The notes under the pieces were generated by a model. The model was not told the DNA's origin and did no database searches. It saw only the letters and a program-made list of their open reading frames with translations. Below, piece after piece: positions 1 to 12,299 of a stretch of 64,000 nt of DNA. Within the stretch, counting starts at the first letter, position 1; each line of letters opens with the position of its first letter. This DNA comes from Brienomyrus brachyistius (taxonomy: Eukaryota > Chordata > Actinopteri > Osteoglossiformes > Mormyridae), in contig NW_026042840.1 of NCBI RefSeq assembly GCF_023856365.1, forward strand, positions 1 to 64,000. The letters are read 5' to 3'. Position numbers and translations under genes: made by a program.

Positions 1-39
1 AAGACACACACAGACACACACTCACATAAACACATACAC

Positions 40-415
40 ACACTGTGTACAGTCTTATGCAAAGGTTTGGCACCCCTTGACAAATAACATCTTTTCAATT
101 ACAAAAGCAACAATATCAGTTAATACAGTCTCTTTAGGAACTGGGGGGAAAATACACAATATTTTCAGCAAACATTGATGAATAGTTACTTTTTATGCCA
201 TAAATTGAACAAAATTACAAAATAAAAACATTATTATGGCACTCTGCAAAAGTTTGGGCACCCTACGTAATCAGTACTTAGTAACACCTCCTCTGCCAGA
301 TATCACAGCTTACAAGCGCTTCTTATAGCCAGCTGAAAGGCTTTCAGTTCTTGTACTTGGGATTTTCTCACATTCTTCCTTGCAAAAGGCTTCTAGTTCT
401 GTAATATTCTAATAT
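40..415 (-). mobile_element. Tc1/mariner-like transposon end fragment
   Basis: The stretch carries the phrase 'tttgggcaccct' near 252-263 and ends in a segment resembling the start of a decayed transposase read on the minus strand. It resembles widespread fish Tc1-like elements by recollection of the repeat type. There is no open transposase and no second inverted repeat in the window, so it is a truncated fossil. Confidence 0.45.
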
Positions 416-1974
416 ATCAAGGGCTGTATTGTCAAATAGGAGATCGGCAGCATTCTCCCACCTGAGAAAACTGTACTACAATGCCCTTGATAGTGTGTAG
501 AAACACACTCGTCAGCTCTAGTCCTCCTGTAACAACGCAAAAGGACTGGCAACCCTCAGGTATTTATGCGTGCGATTGTATGATAAATTCACCCTGACAG
601 TCTCACACTTCTCTTGGTACCAACAGGTCTCATGGAATATATAAAAGGCAACTGCAACAATTATACTCGGCACTAAACATCGAGGCACGGAAATGCAGCA
701 GAGCTTGTGTATTTCTCAGGATGCATTCTAGTAAAATGCCCGGAAAATGAGCTAAAGACATATTTCAAGGGGCACTATATAAAACCGATGGAAATTTTAC
801 TGATTAAATAAAAGGAAAAGCATTGTTTGAAAAATCACAAATGTTTCTAAGATTCAATGCATCGCTTTTTGACCACATCATAGCGATGAACACATCATTG
901 TTCCTGACAATGTCCTAATACAGAAATAAAACTTTATGTTGGTAAACTCAAAAAGCCTTCAGCTGTCACACTGGCTAACGATCTCAAACGATTATAAAGC
1001 AGCATTTTGAAAAGCGCTGTTTTAAAATAACAGCTACAACACTTACCTTGTCTTCTGGCCAAATGCTTTTCACGGCTTGGCACTCCAACGGTGCTGAAAC
1101 GAAATTTGTATTTCCTCCTACCTCGTTTGCCCTTCAGTTCTTGTTTTCTCCCTTTGGATGTTTTTTTCCTTCTTCTTTGGATATTGTTTTTTATTTTTGT
1201 TTGTTTTTTTTACTTTGCATGTTTTTCCTTCTTCGGATATTATTTTTTTGGCTTATTTTTTTAGACGATGTTTTTTTCGTCTTCTTTAAAAATTGTTTTT
1301 TTTTTCATCCTTTTGATGTTGTTTTACGGAACAAGAGCCGTACAGTGCTACTCTATCAGGAGGTAGCGCCAACTGAACGCCTTGAAGCAGTACCCAGCTC
1401 TTTTATAGGGAGCGTCAACCCGAAGTCAAGTTCTAGAACGTTGCACTCACTTTTCATTGGTTTCCCAGCTATGCTGTCAGAATAATGTTTGCTGATTGGT
1501 CGAAAATTTTAAAACGTACCCGAGTACTGTAAAAAAACTCAAGATCTTGCTACCCTACGGAGCACCCATAAGGTGATTTTTTTTATACGTTATATGCAGC
1601 TATTTGTAGCAGGCCGTAATTAGACTAATCCACCCTTTGTCAATAAAGCCAACAAGAGAACAGGTTGCCCAAAGTTTGCTCAGGTACACGCCACAGCACA
1701 ACCTTAAAAACACATCCAGCACAAATCACACTAGTGAATGACACAGCAAATCACAGCAATAAAAAAGACCCCTATGGGCAATCCAGCACCCAGACTACAG
1801 GTGCCAAAAGGCCCAGCCTGCCTAATAATGAACCCAAAATATACATACAACAAAGAAAAAGACACAAACAAAAAAGAAAATAAAACTAGCCAGCTGCTCC
1901 CACTAAACCCCGCTCCCGAGGCCACTAAGCCGGCTGGCTTGATAATACACGATACAACCTCAGATAAAACATAT
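416..1974. other. No recognisable gene
   Basis: AT-rich sequence with a T-rich stretch at about 1140-1320, which gives a phenylalanine-rich open frame of no apparent meaning. I see no splice-bounded exon, RNA gene or complete repeat. Confidence 0.5.
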
Positions 1975-2046
1975 TAAAGCAACACCAGGGAGGTTTACAA
2001 CCTGATCCTTAAAATTATCGACCCGTAATTCCACCTTGAAAACCCC
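1975..2046 (+). repeat. Direct repeat copy 1 (about 70 bp)
   Basis: About 70 bp beginning 'attaaagcaacaccaggg' recurs in the same orientation at 3301-3373 with a handful of mismatches. The two copies bracket the Gypsy integrase remnant. They could be eroded LTR ends, but no full LTR can be drawn. Confidence 0.6.
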
Positions 2047-2681
2047 TAAAGAACAGTAGTTTACCCCATGACTCACTGCCCCATTCAAACAAAAAAAAAA
2101 CAGGTTTTTGGGGTAACCTTTAGGTCAGCTCTTCAAAACCAGGTATGAGGACTCTTCAGCTAATCAGTCCTCTAATTAGAAATCTAATTAGGGAGTTGCA
2201 GCGAAAACCTGCATACACACCGGCCCTTTGCGGATAAGATTGTTCACCCCTGAAACAAGCAAACAGAAAGGCTGCTACACTGCAAATTCAATATGCCCGC
2301 CGATGCTCCACCAAATCTATCAGGACCCTGCCTGTCTTTCCCGTGCCTGCTCCTTTGCCAATATGCCCTACCATCGGAACATGCACAGCCATCTCGCCCC
2401 GGCTATGCCTCCAGTCCGAACTGCAGTTCCTATACCTGCCTATAATTGCCTGGCTACAATCCATCCCCCAAAATGAAATTGATGACCCAACGATCACAGC
2501 TAAGAATTCTATCCCCAAACCACTGGTCTTCCTCCCCAACCGAACGATCATTCACTGACCGTGGTAACTTATAAGGGTTGGTATGATGACCAGTGGTGGA
2601 CCTCACCGAACGTTTAACTGGTCTCTACACCTCGGGGGGGACATAACCTCCTCCATTATACGAGGCCTACTTGTGGATGCT

Positions 2682-3230
2682 CTATTGCGACCCCTCCCAC
2701 CAGCCCTGTCCCCGTAAAATCACAGAGTCCTCATCCGATTCCATTTCTGTTGCCCCTGTGGGCAACCCAGACTCAGGAGACATTACCAGAACATCTTCCC
2801 CTGACATAACAACCCCCTGTGGTACTGGACGCAACTCTGTTCGGTGAACTTGACGGACAACCCCGTCCCCCTCCATTGGAGTTGCAGAGTAAACTGCACC
2901 CTGATCTTGGGGACACCGAACTACCATATACAAACAGGCATCCCAATGATCCTGTATTTTACCTCGAACATGGTTCCGCAAACACACCAGCTGACCTTCA
3001 TCAAACCCCTAATCATTAACCAACTCATTGTGTTTCCGATTTCGTGGTGTGGCTTGTTCCTCCAACTAAGCCTTCACATACTCTTGAAGCACCTGCAAAC
3101 TTTCCTGATGGTTTTGTACCCATTCCTCCAAAGGTCCACCATACTGACTGATCCCGGCAGGAGCCTGAAGATAGTGTATCGGTAATCGAGGCTCACAGCC
3201 AGACCTTAAATAAAAAGGCATCATCCAGTC
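2682..3230 (-). pseudogene. Gypsy-type LTR retrotransposon integrase, C-terminal remnant
   Basis: On the minus strand the open frame at 2682-2987 begins with a 'CLRNHVRGK' stretch followed by a Trp- and Tyr-containing strand and 'VHRTELRPVP'. This is the layout of the integrase tail of fish Gypsy elements. Upstream on the minus strand (3040-3230), in broken frames, are pieces like the end of the catalytic core, including a 'PRLPIHYL'-like segment and a 'WVQNHQ'-like helix. No protease, reverse transcriptase or LTR is intact. The family call rests on motif recognition, and the exact lineage is uncertain. Confidence 0.5.
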
Positions 3231-3300
3231 ATTTGGTGGGGTGTAGTATTGTAAGCTTCTCTGCTGGAGGAAGTGTGTGAAGCAAATTGTGCAAAAAAAA

Positions 3301-3373
3301 TATTAAAGCAACACCAGGGAGGTTTACATCTAGATCCTTAAAATGATCGACCTGCAATTCCACCTTGAAAATC
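3301..3373 (+). repeat. Direct repeat copy 2 (about 70 bp)
   Basis: Second copy of the repeat at 1975-2046, in the same orientation, about 1.3 kb downstream. Confidence 0.6.
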
Positions 3374-4166
3374 CAATTACCATATAAAGGATACAAGATG
3401 TAAAGATGACAAATGACATGGCACACATTTGTTGTTTAGACTGTTGTGTCAGGTTAATTGAAAGCTGAAGGATCTTAGTGTTTACTAGTCTAAGTAACAG
3501 AATGTCTAAACACTGTGCTTGCCTTTATGGGTTTTTAAGCAGAACATATAGGTATAGAAACATATTAACATTACGTTTCACGATTCACTGACTGGAGAAT
3601 AGGAGAATATACACATCAATATTACTACTTAAGTTAACTAACCCTAATCCCAACCCCTATTGGCACGGAGCCCGCCAGGGTTCAGGTGAGATATAAATCT
3701 GTAATCTGTATCAATGGTTTTGCTATCCATACCCACCCTATTAATGTTAGCTTCCCAGGGTTTCTTGTTAGACAAGCTCTGTGTCTCTCTATACCCCCAT
3801 TTACTGCACGACTGATTGTCCATTTATAAAGAATCAAATAGGGTGAAGATGGTTTTAGTTTACAATTACTCTGGAAGGTGACCAGATTAAAAAAAACTAA
3901 ATACCATGCCTACGTGTATGTAATCTCCATCACAGTCCCCATTTTCCCCATAATCCTCGTTTTGATAGTGCCAATTTGTGTAATGTGAGTTTTTTTTTTT
4001 TTTAAAAAACTGTTATAGAAGAACATACTGGATGCCACATGTGTACAATTACCCCTTTCTAATTAGGGGGGTCCGTTGTGTCAGCTACAGCCTTTACTAA
4101 CATACACATAAGTATACAGTCTTACAGCACTTTTGTTTTCCTTTTGTATTTAATGGTTTTCCATTT
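3374..4166. other. No recognisable gene
   Basis: AT-rich sequence without a convincing exon, RNA gene or named repeat. Confidence 0.5.
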
Positions 4167-4517
4167 AGGGGGCAGCATGGTGGTGCAGTGGTTAGCACTG
4201 TTGCCTCACACCTCTAGGGCCCGGGTTCGAGTCTCCACCTGGGTCACATGTGTGTGGAGTTTGCATGTTCTACCCATGTCATCGTGGGGTTTCCTCCGGG
4301 TACTCTGGTTTCCCCCACAGTCCAAAAACATGCTGAGGCTAATTGGAGTTGCTAAATTGCCCATAGGAGTGTATGCGTGAGTGAATAGTGTGTGAGTGTG
4401 CCCTGCGATGGGCTGGCCCGCCATCCTGGGTTGTTCCCTGTCTCGTGCCCATTGCTTCCGGGATAGGCTCCAGACCCCCCGCGATCCAGTAGGATAAGCG
4501 GTTTGGAAAGGCTGCCT
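4167..4517 (+). mobile_element. Fish SINE with tRNA-like head, copy 1
   Basis: Starts 'ggggggcagcatggtggtgc' and contains A-box-like 'tggtgcagtggttag' and B-box-like 'gggttcgagtc'. It ends in 'ggataagcggtttgga'. At least five other long copies occur in the window (25857, 32556, 35535, 36896 and a divergent one at 24985). I see no clear target duplication for this copy. Confidence 0.75.
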
Positions 4518-5870
4518 AACGCCCTTAATTTGTTTGCAATTTCGCCAGGTAGGCTACCTTCTTTAAACTGCGTTTTGCTAGACTACACATTTCGAGATGT
4601 TTTATTGTAGTCTTGGTAAATATATATATATAGTTTAGCCTAACCCAGCCACTTAAGGGAGCAAGCCAGCTCAGGTAGGTGCCAGTCCCAAGCCCGGATT
4701 AATGGAGAGGGTTGGCGTCAAGAAATAAAGAGAAATAAAGACAACTAATACTCCTAGTTTGCGAGATCTGACTGCAATGGCAGCACTGCTACAAGGGTGT
4801 GGATAAATCTATACAAATATCACCTGCATGCACATTACTTCTTTTACAATAACCAACTCCTGATCCATACTGTTAGTCGTGAAAAAAAAAACTATCGTGT
4901 ACATAGAGGCCCTGTGTAAAAAGATAACTGCCAAGGAAAAGATCAAAAACATTTATTTCAAGGATACAAAGTTTTTATGGTCATGTACAGTGTACAGTGC
5001 AATTCTTATTTGATTAACTTGAATGTCTCCACAGACTAGACGATTAAACAAATAAAGCAGCGCAACATTACAATAACTAATAACAAATAAACAAAGCTCA
5101 CGAGTACTATTACAGTATTTATATCATTTATTTAAACTTAATTTTACCAGGTAAATTAACTACAAAGCAGTTACCACTGCTTTACCTGCTTCTCGGGAGA
5201 AATAGCAGATATACGTCATGTATGTGACTAAATTCTTAAGCCAATAAGGGCAAAGTTGTGTCGTAATGGAGGCGGATCCAGTTTGTGCAGCCGGTTAAAG
5301 ACACTACGGGCATGTAAATGGAGAACGAAATTATAGTTATACCGAATCTCCTACACACAATACCAAGGTTACCAACTTTGGTCAGCTGACCGGAGTGAGA
5401 CGTTCAATTCCCGTAAGATTTCTTTGCGCCAGCCTGAGAGTCTGAAAACACGTCACACCAGATGCATGAGAGATGGAAACCTGGGATATTCAGTCGAATC
5501 AGATCAAATATGATGCTAAGTTAGTACTAAGTTAAAATATGTTCCGGACTTGTAACATGCACCCATGATTTGGAACAGTCAGCAGGCTGTCTCTGGCCAC
5601 GCCCCCTACACTCGGTCCGGCCCCTGGCTTTTCCTGAATTCTGATTCCTTTAGATAAACATTGACTTCATTGATATTGTTATTGATTTATCGACAGACCA
5701 TCATACGTTTTAGACGTTATAATAACAACACTCTATTGATCCCCAAAGAGAGAAATTCTCTCCTTGCCTGCCCCCTCTTACTGTCCATGATACACAAGCA
5801 CATATGTAGAAAAACGTCAGCTTGGAAGCCAAGGCTGGACTTAACCTACTCCTTAGGGTTCAACTGGAAA
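4518..5870. other. No recognisable gene; short repeat tails
   Basis: AT-rich sequence. A piece at about 4975-5035 resembles the 3' end of a fish retroposon, and 5730-5765 contains a 'tattgatccccaaagaga' motif found at fish SINE/LINE ends. No gene is visible. Confidence 0.4.
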
Positions 5871-5982
5871 CTGCCCCATGGCCGAGCGGTCTAAAGCCTC
5901 CTGCGCAGCGAAAATGGCCTTTCAAAGTAAGGGGTATTCTGTTCTCCGAAGTAAGGCGTGGGTTCGAATCCAACTTCCGACA
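5871..5982 (+). pseudogene. tRNA-Leu-like sequence, probably a pseudogene
   Basis: The 5' part 'atggccgagcggtctaa' matches a leucine tRNA D-arm and A box. The 3' part 'ggcgtgggttcgaatcc' is a B box and T-arm followed by 'aacttccgaca'. The roughly 110-nt span and the 'ttctgttctccgaag' segment before the T-arm recall the intron-containing Leu-CAA type. The 5' acceptor bases do not pair well with the 3' acceptor strand and the anticodon arm is not recognisable, so it is probably inactive. tRNAscan-SE would settle this. Confidence 0.45.
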
Positions 5983-6514
5983 AAAGTTCTTCAATCGCTA
6001 CAGCAGAATTTGAGCCACTGATCGGCTTTAATTGCTTTGTTTTATTTTTGCGTTTCAGGCAAAACTACATAACACTTAAGAGGTGCAGGATGATCTGTCT
6101 TGCTCTCGCGAGGTTTTTGTACGACGTGACATGGTGACATAATGCAGCGGACGATAAAAATCTAACCACAATGCATTGCGTCAGGACCAGAATGTATTGC
6201 TTTAAGCCAGCGCTGTATGTGGGTACATGAAGTGGAAAGCACCCAATAACAAACATAACATTTAAAAAAAATCTACAAACTAGTGGGAATATAAAATAAA
6301 ATAAATGTGTCTGGGCAAATTGGTAAGTTAAATTAAATCGTTTTAAGCAGTGTTAAGCAGTGTGTGGTTTTAAACACGAGTAGCATGTACCGTGTTGACG
6401 GCGCATGAACGTATCTTGGCAGCACATGTAAAACTTAGATTTGCAAGCGGGATGTGAAACAGCATTTAGGTGTTTAAAACAGCAATAGAGTGCGTGTTTG
6501 TTCACGCAGTTACA

Positions 6515-8567
6515 ATGTTTAGTTGTTATTTCTGTGGAACATCAGTGCAAACCCTTAGGGAACATGTTTTACATGTCAAACTTCACCGTCATGAACCACG
6601 ATGCGTGTTCAAGTGTGGCGCTACAGATTGCCACAATACGTTTCGTTCATATGGGGAATTTAAGGCTCATTTTTACCGTAAACATAACACAGATTCATAT
6701 ATTGATACTACAAATGCCCTTACGGTGTTTACGTGTAATATGTCTATGTGCCAGCGCCAATGTCGCGATGTCAGATCACTAACAGCTCACTTAAAGGAAC
6801 ATATAGCCGAAGGACGTGTTGTGACATGTCCGGTGACAGGATGCGACCATACGTTCACTGTGAGATCGTCGTTTACAGCCTACATGTCCAGGAAACACAG
6901 ACAATGTTCTGTGGACAGTATAAGAGATCTTAATAAGGACACAGTTTCTCAGTTTCTTGAAACTGAACCGTTAGTTACAGGCCCTACAGAGAGATTTAGT
7001 GAGACTGATGAAGGTGAAGTCCATCTTACAGAAAATTTCAGTGACCTTTTTCTTAGAAATATTTCTCTTTTCTACTTGAAATTACATGGGCAGTTTCTTC
7101 TGCCAGCATCAACTATACAAAATATTATTGAAGAGATGCTAAGCATACATGAACTAGGACAGACATATACTTTGAATAAATTAAGTGCATTCCTGAAAAG
7201 TGACTTAACTGAATTAACAGATGAGGTTATTGGTAGTATATGTGATGTTGTGAAGGAATCTGACCTTTTCACCATTAGTCATGAAGGACCAATGAGAACC
7301 AATTTTTCAAGAACTAGGGCTTTTAAACAGATGTTTAGATACACAGAACCTGTAAAGTTGTACTTAGGAAGGGATGAAACAAGGTCACAGAGGTTTGCCT
7401 ACTATGTTCCATTGAAAGACACTTTGAGACATTTACTGGAGTCAGACTTATGGCAGAATTGTGCTGCACAGGGTACATACGTACCATACACTGATGTGCT
7501 TTGTGATGTCAGTGATGGTCAGGTATATAAAAACAATGAGTTCTTTTCTCAAAACCCATCATGTCTAAAACTAATTCTATATCAAGATTCTTTTGAGGCG
7601 GTGAACCCATTAGGTTCAGCAAAAAGCAGCACAAAGTAGTAGCTGTATATTTGTCTCTGGCTAATTTACCACCTCATCAAGTACAGACCACATGTCACTT
7701 GTAATGCTGTGTCAGGAAAAAGACTTCAAACACTTTGGCCATGACAAAGTTTTCTCAAGGCTCATTGCAGACTTAAAAGACCTGGAAGACAATGGAATAA
7801 CGGTGGCAGAGGAAAAAGTTAAAGGGACTGTTTTGTGCATTGCAGGGGACAATTTGGGGTCTCATAATATCGGTGGATTTACAGAAAATTTTAGTTTTTC
7901 TGAATATTTCTGCAGGTATTGCCGGACAACCCGAACAGATTTTCAAACAGATCCAAATGCATTTTACAGTCTGAGGAACAACAAAACGTTGAAGGTATAA
8001 TATCTGAGTTTTAATTCATTGAATTACTTCGATGTTTGTATGCCTGGCCTGCCACCTTGTTTAGGCCATGACATTTTTGAGGGTATCCTTTCCTATGATT
8101 TAGCCCTTTACCTGAAGTACTTCATCAAGCAAAAAAAGTGGTTCACTTATTCAATTCTGAATAGACGCATTAAGAAATTTAAGTACAGTGGCTCTGATGT
8201 GTTGAGTAAGCCATGTGCAGTAAACTCCAATGGAGTAAAGCTTTATGGTCAGGCTGTTCAGAACTGGAATTTTCTAAGACTTCTTCCTGTGATCATGTGT
8301 GACAAGGTGAAAGAGCCCACAGATGATGATTGGCAGTTGACCCTTCAGCTAAAAGACATTGTGGAGCTGATTTGTGCACAGAAAATTTTATTGCCAGAGG
8401 TTGCATACCTTGACGTTCTTATCCAAGAATATCTTGCTTGTAGATTTTCTTTCTTTCCAGGACATAGGTTAAAGCCTAAGCATCACTACTTGCGACACTA
8501 CCCTGCACTGATTTTAAAGTTTGGTCCTTTGATCAGGTTGTGGACAATGCGATTTGAAAGTAAATAA
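6515..8567 (+). pseudogene. C2H2 zinc-finger transposon-type protein, frameshifted
   Basis: Three open blocks lie in order: 6470-7639 (389 codons; the likely start is the internal Met at 6515), 7692-8000 and 8019-8567. Block 1 has N-terminal Cys/His finger units (CYFC near the start, then CNMSMC and CPVTGC with spaced His pairs). Later parts carry 'GDNLGSHNIGG', a 'CRYCR' knuckle and 'LGHDIFEGI'. They read as one protein broken between blocks 1 and 2 (at least one frameshift near 7625-7695) and by a stop between blocks 2 and 3 (7998-8000), which share a frame. I recognise the architecture as a repeated uncharacterised fish protein family that looks transposase-derived. I cannot name the superfamily with confidence; CACTA/EnSpm-like is a guess. 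Confidence 0.55.
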
Positions 8568-8599
8568 GGCACCATGGCAACAACAGTCAGAACAGCATC

Positions 8600-9048
8600 C
8601 AGTTCACAGCTAGTTTTAAAAATTGCTTTAACGCAGAGTGATTACAGGAAATAGGTGTACTGCTTAATATTAATTAAATTATTAAAATGTGCTAATAATA
8701 GACATATTTGTCAGTCAGACATTGTGCTTTTTAAAGAGCAGAAGGGATACATTAAATTACGATTATATTGTCCTTACTGTATATATTTTTACATTTTTCC
8801 CCTCAATGATTGTCAAGTGATCACAATTCTTACTGTGCTTTACCCCTCACTTGATAGAGATGTACCAAAACTGAACATATAACTGGATTTCACTCAGAAT
8901 AACCAGGCCTTCTTTTTGGACTCTTTATCCCTTTTTATTTTATCTTCGCTTTCCTCAAGCCAGGCATTTACAGGTGAAAAACCTTAAACCACAAAACACC
9001 AACTTTCACCAATCTATCTTATGAGCAAACACAAAATTTTACTTTAAA

Positions 9049-9094
<46 letters not shown>

Positions 9095-10040
9095 AAATAT
9101 ACAATGAATGACCAATCTCAGCTTCAAATTTCCACACAATTATACATAACTTGTTCTGAATAAAATTCCTCCAAACATCAAAGTTTAAGATCAAACCACT
9201 GGGGAAACACATAAATGAGTTACTCAACGCAATAAATTGCAATGAAAAGCTAACCAATTAGACAATCGAACAATAGGTTTAACACTTCTGCCCATATGAA
9301 TTATTAAAAGGAAAGTTCACCCTTAATACTTTTTTTTTTTCTTTTTAGCAATTTAATATTTAACTTTTAGATAAACTAAAAATAGAACCCCCCCTTTTAA
9401 ACCGCATTAATGCAAACATCTGAATCAATAAAACAGCATTCCACATATTGTCATTAAGACACTTACAGCACACCATTTATTCCTAATACAGTCAAATACC
9501 ACAACTCATATAATGTTACAAGCCAGCACCAGCGCCTCAATGCCTCATTAGCGCACCCCATTAAGAAATAAACCCCACTCGCAACAGGTAGTGCTTGCTA
9601 CAAATAACATTTGCAACAAAGTCCAACACGCATGGTTCATGGTCTTACCGGCTGTCCGTTCAGAGTCTACTTTTCAGTACACAATCGCAGCACAGTTCCA
9701 GAAGCACTTGGTGTAGATTTGACCCTTTGCTTGTCGCGCTACCAATGCGTTTTGCCGACTTTATCCAAAATAAAGAGCAGGTGCGTCCGTTAATGCCTTC
9801 CCCTCGGGTGCACACAGGTGAGTAAACTTTGGTTCCGCATGACCACTTGCGTGAACGACGTAACCACTTGCTGGAATGACGTTCATCGCAACAATGATAT
9901 AAATATTTTCCCCCCTGACATATAATCAGTGTAAGCACACAAACACATTGGCCGGTTATCCTATTCATTCAGTTCCACGGACAGTGACCTGTGTTACTGT
10001 GCTGTGACATCTGGTTCCTTCATTGGCTCTGTATATTTCT
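8600..10040. other. No recognisable gene
   Basis: AT-rich sequence with a (TA)n microsatellite at about 9053-9089. Nothing coding is supported. Confidence 0.5.
9053..9089. repeat. (TA)n microsatellite
   Basis: Uninterrupted TA dinucleotide run flanked by 'catata' and 'cacaca'. Confidence 0.95.
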
Positions 10041-10044
10041 ATAA

Positions 10045-10790
10045 ATGACTAAATGGCTCTGTTGTAGAAATTTCCAGCCAGAGACTTGGTTCCTATATAA
10101 CGAGAAGATTTTATTTTTACTCGGACTGAGAAGCTACAGAAAATCATCTCTGCATGTGATCTCCCCTTTACTGCTCAAGCAGAGCACACGCACATCAGCA
10201 AGTGTCAAGGCAGCAAGTGCATACAAACAACTTCTCAGGGCCTTCAGGAAGAGTCAGACTGCGGTGTCATTCAGAGATACCATTGTCTAAGACTTGCACT
10301 AAAACATTCTATGCACTTGGGCATATTTAAACAAAGTAGTATGGTACCTATGTCAGAATCCATCCCTGCCTTGTCCTGTTCACATGTCACTGGCCATCCT
10401 ATTCTCTCCTCTGTCTTGTACCCCTTAGCCCATAGTGTGTTTGCCTGCTCATCGGGCCACCATGTGGCTTAACGGGCCAAGTGGTTGGCCACCGTGCCTG
10501 ACTCCCCTTTTGATTGTGGGTTTTGAGGATATCAGTGGGTCTGTGTTTTCATGATTGTCCCCCAGGCCACCATGCAGCTCAGCCCTTGATTCCAACTACA
10601 GTAGCAATCAGGTGGTTCTCGGTCTACTAGGACTGTATAACAGGATTCTTCACCCATTCTATCTTTACTCCTTCAGCCGCATACATGAGTCAGACCTATA
10701 GGTTATTCAAATTCCGTCCTGCCAAATTTACTGGACAGGAAGTGGACACTGCAAATGAATGTGTGAATACGCCAATACCTACATCTTTAC
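10045..10790 (+). repeat. Low-copy dispersed repeat A, copy 1
   Basis: Matches, in reverse orientation, 31715-32340 over most of its length. It is also related to 13304-13560 and 33340-33420 (segment 'tttctacaatagagccattt' on their plus strand). An 81-codon open frame (10045-10290) has a diverged counterpart in the copy at 13304-13669, minus strand. Identity and mobility are unknown. Confidence 0.6.
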
Positions 10791-10799
10791 AAGTTACAT

Positions 10800-11580
10800 T
10801 AAGGGGTTTGGTACAGTAAATGGCTGTGAGGTGGGATTTCTTCTTGATGTCTGTTTGTAGCCCGTCCACCAGCAGCTGCTGCTGTATTTATCACACCAAG
10901 CAGGGAAAGTATATTGCTAAATTTTCCTTAGTTCAATTACGCTTGATTAAGCTAATTAAGCCGGCTATGTTATTTACATTCAGAAGGATGCCGCCATATT
11001 GGGTTATACACAGATGCCACGATAGCTCACACTCACATTCCCTCTTCATTATTTTTCTAAACACACTCTATCCTGCCTTGTCACCTGCAACAAGATCTCA
11101 CTCCCTGTAGCAATAAAAGTCTTTCTTATGATTGAGCAGATTTCTGCTTCTCTCCTAACCATGGGCATCCAAAGTAAGATGAAGCAAAATGTTAGGAAAT
11201 TTGATAACACATGGTTACTCTTTTGGTAACAGTGACTTTGGTTTTATTTTGATAGATGTAAACTACATAATATGGTCTTAACCTTGTTTTCTGTCCTAAA
11301 AGCAAACTTTTATGTTACAGGAGAAAAGTGCACAGCTGCTTGGATCAACCCCAGCTAATCAGCGCATATGGGAATCTTTTCAAAATACCATGTGAGTCTT
11401 ATGCAATTTACCCAATTAATATAAGCTCTTTAGATGACGCTTAAATAATCAATTCCCATCAACTTAGTGTCAAAACACAAACTCAGTGGCAAAAAAGTGA
11501 AGGGCAACAGACTAAGTTGTGAAAATGAAATCTGCATGTGATGAAAGGGCATGTGACTGTATCGCGATGATTATAATCAT
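10800..11580. other. No recognised gene; one exon-like segment
   Basis: 11321-11393 has an acceptor-like 'ttatgttacag' and a donor-like 'gtgagt' around about 24 open codons. Nothing else here is recognised. Confidence 0.3.
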
Positions 11581-11589
11581 CAGATCAAA

Positions 11590-12297
11590 CGGACCACGGA
11601 GTTGGCGGTATGGTCACACTGCTGGTCCCATGTCAGTAGGGTATAGCACACCCCTGGGCCCGGATACTACTAGGATGTCACTGGTGTACCACTGTGCCGT
11701 CAGAGTGTGGTGTGTCACTCCACAGCATTGGCAGGATTGCTCCTCTCCCTGCAGCGCCACCATACGCACATGACGGTCATCTGTGGTACTGCAGAACTGA
11801 GATGTATCGCTGAACATGGTAGGACGCCAGTCGTCATCAGTCCATCAGTCCATGCCTCCCAGTGACTACACCACTCCAAACGCAACCGTTTCTGTGCTAT
11901 TGTGAACGGCAGCCTATGCATGGGACGGTGAACCCGTAGTCCAGCTGATGCCAGTCATCGCGACACGATGATATAGGGTGTTGTAGAGAGTCCAGTAGCT
12001 GTGTCCATATATCAGGCGCAGGTGTCATGGGGATCTGTGATGCTTGGAGCACAATCCGACGATCCTTCCTTGGCGTGGTCTGTCTTGGATGACCAGAAAC
12101 TTCACGACGTGTGTGGATGCCTCACGTGCCCATTGGTTTCAATATCAGGCCACTGTGATATCCGCATGGCCCACATGCAATTGCAGCACATGACCACCTG
12201 GCTTCATGTAAACCCGCAATGCAACCCTATCAAACTCCGTCAAGTGCCGTTAACACTGTCTAATGTGACTACGAGGCATCCTGTGTCTGGTGATTAA
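11590..12297 (-). pseudogene. Decayed Tc1-like transposase
   Basis: On the minus strand, fragments in several frames resemble the middle and C-terminal half of Tc1 transposase: a 'MFSDTSQFC' piece (compare the family 'FSDES.F' region with the second catalytic Asp), an 'ERSNPAN' loop and 'PRGVLYPTD' (compare 'QDNARPH'). Frames change repeatedly and stops are frequent. No clear inverted repeats were found. Confidence 0.55.
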
Positions 12298-12299
12298 AC

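Noticed and set aside
1048..1485. 145-codon Phe-rich open frame
   Set aside because: It reflects a T-rich stretch; there is no ATG at its start and no domain or splice context.
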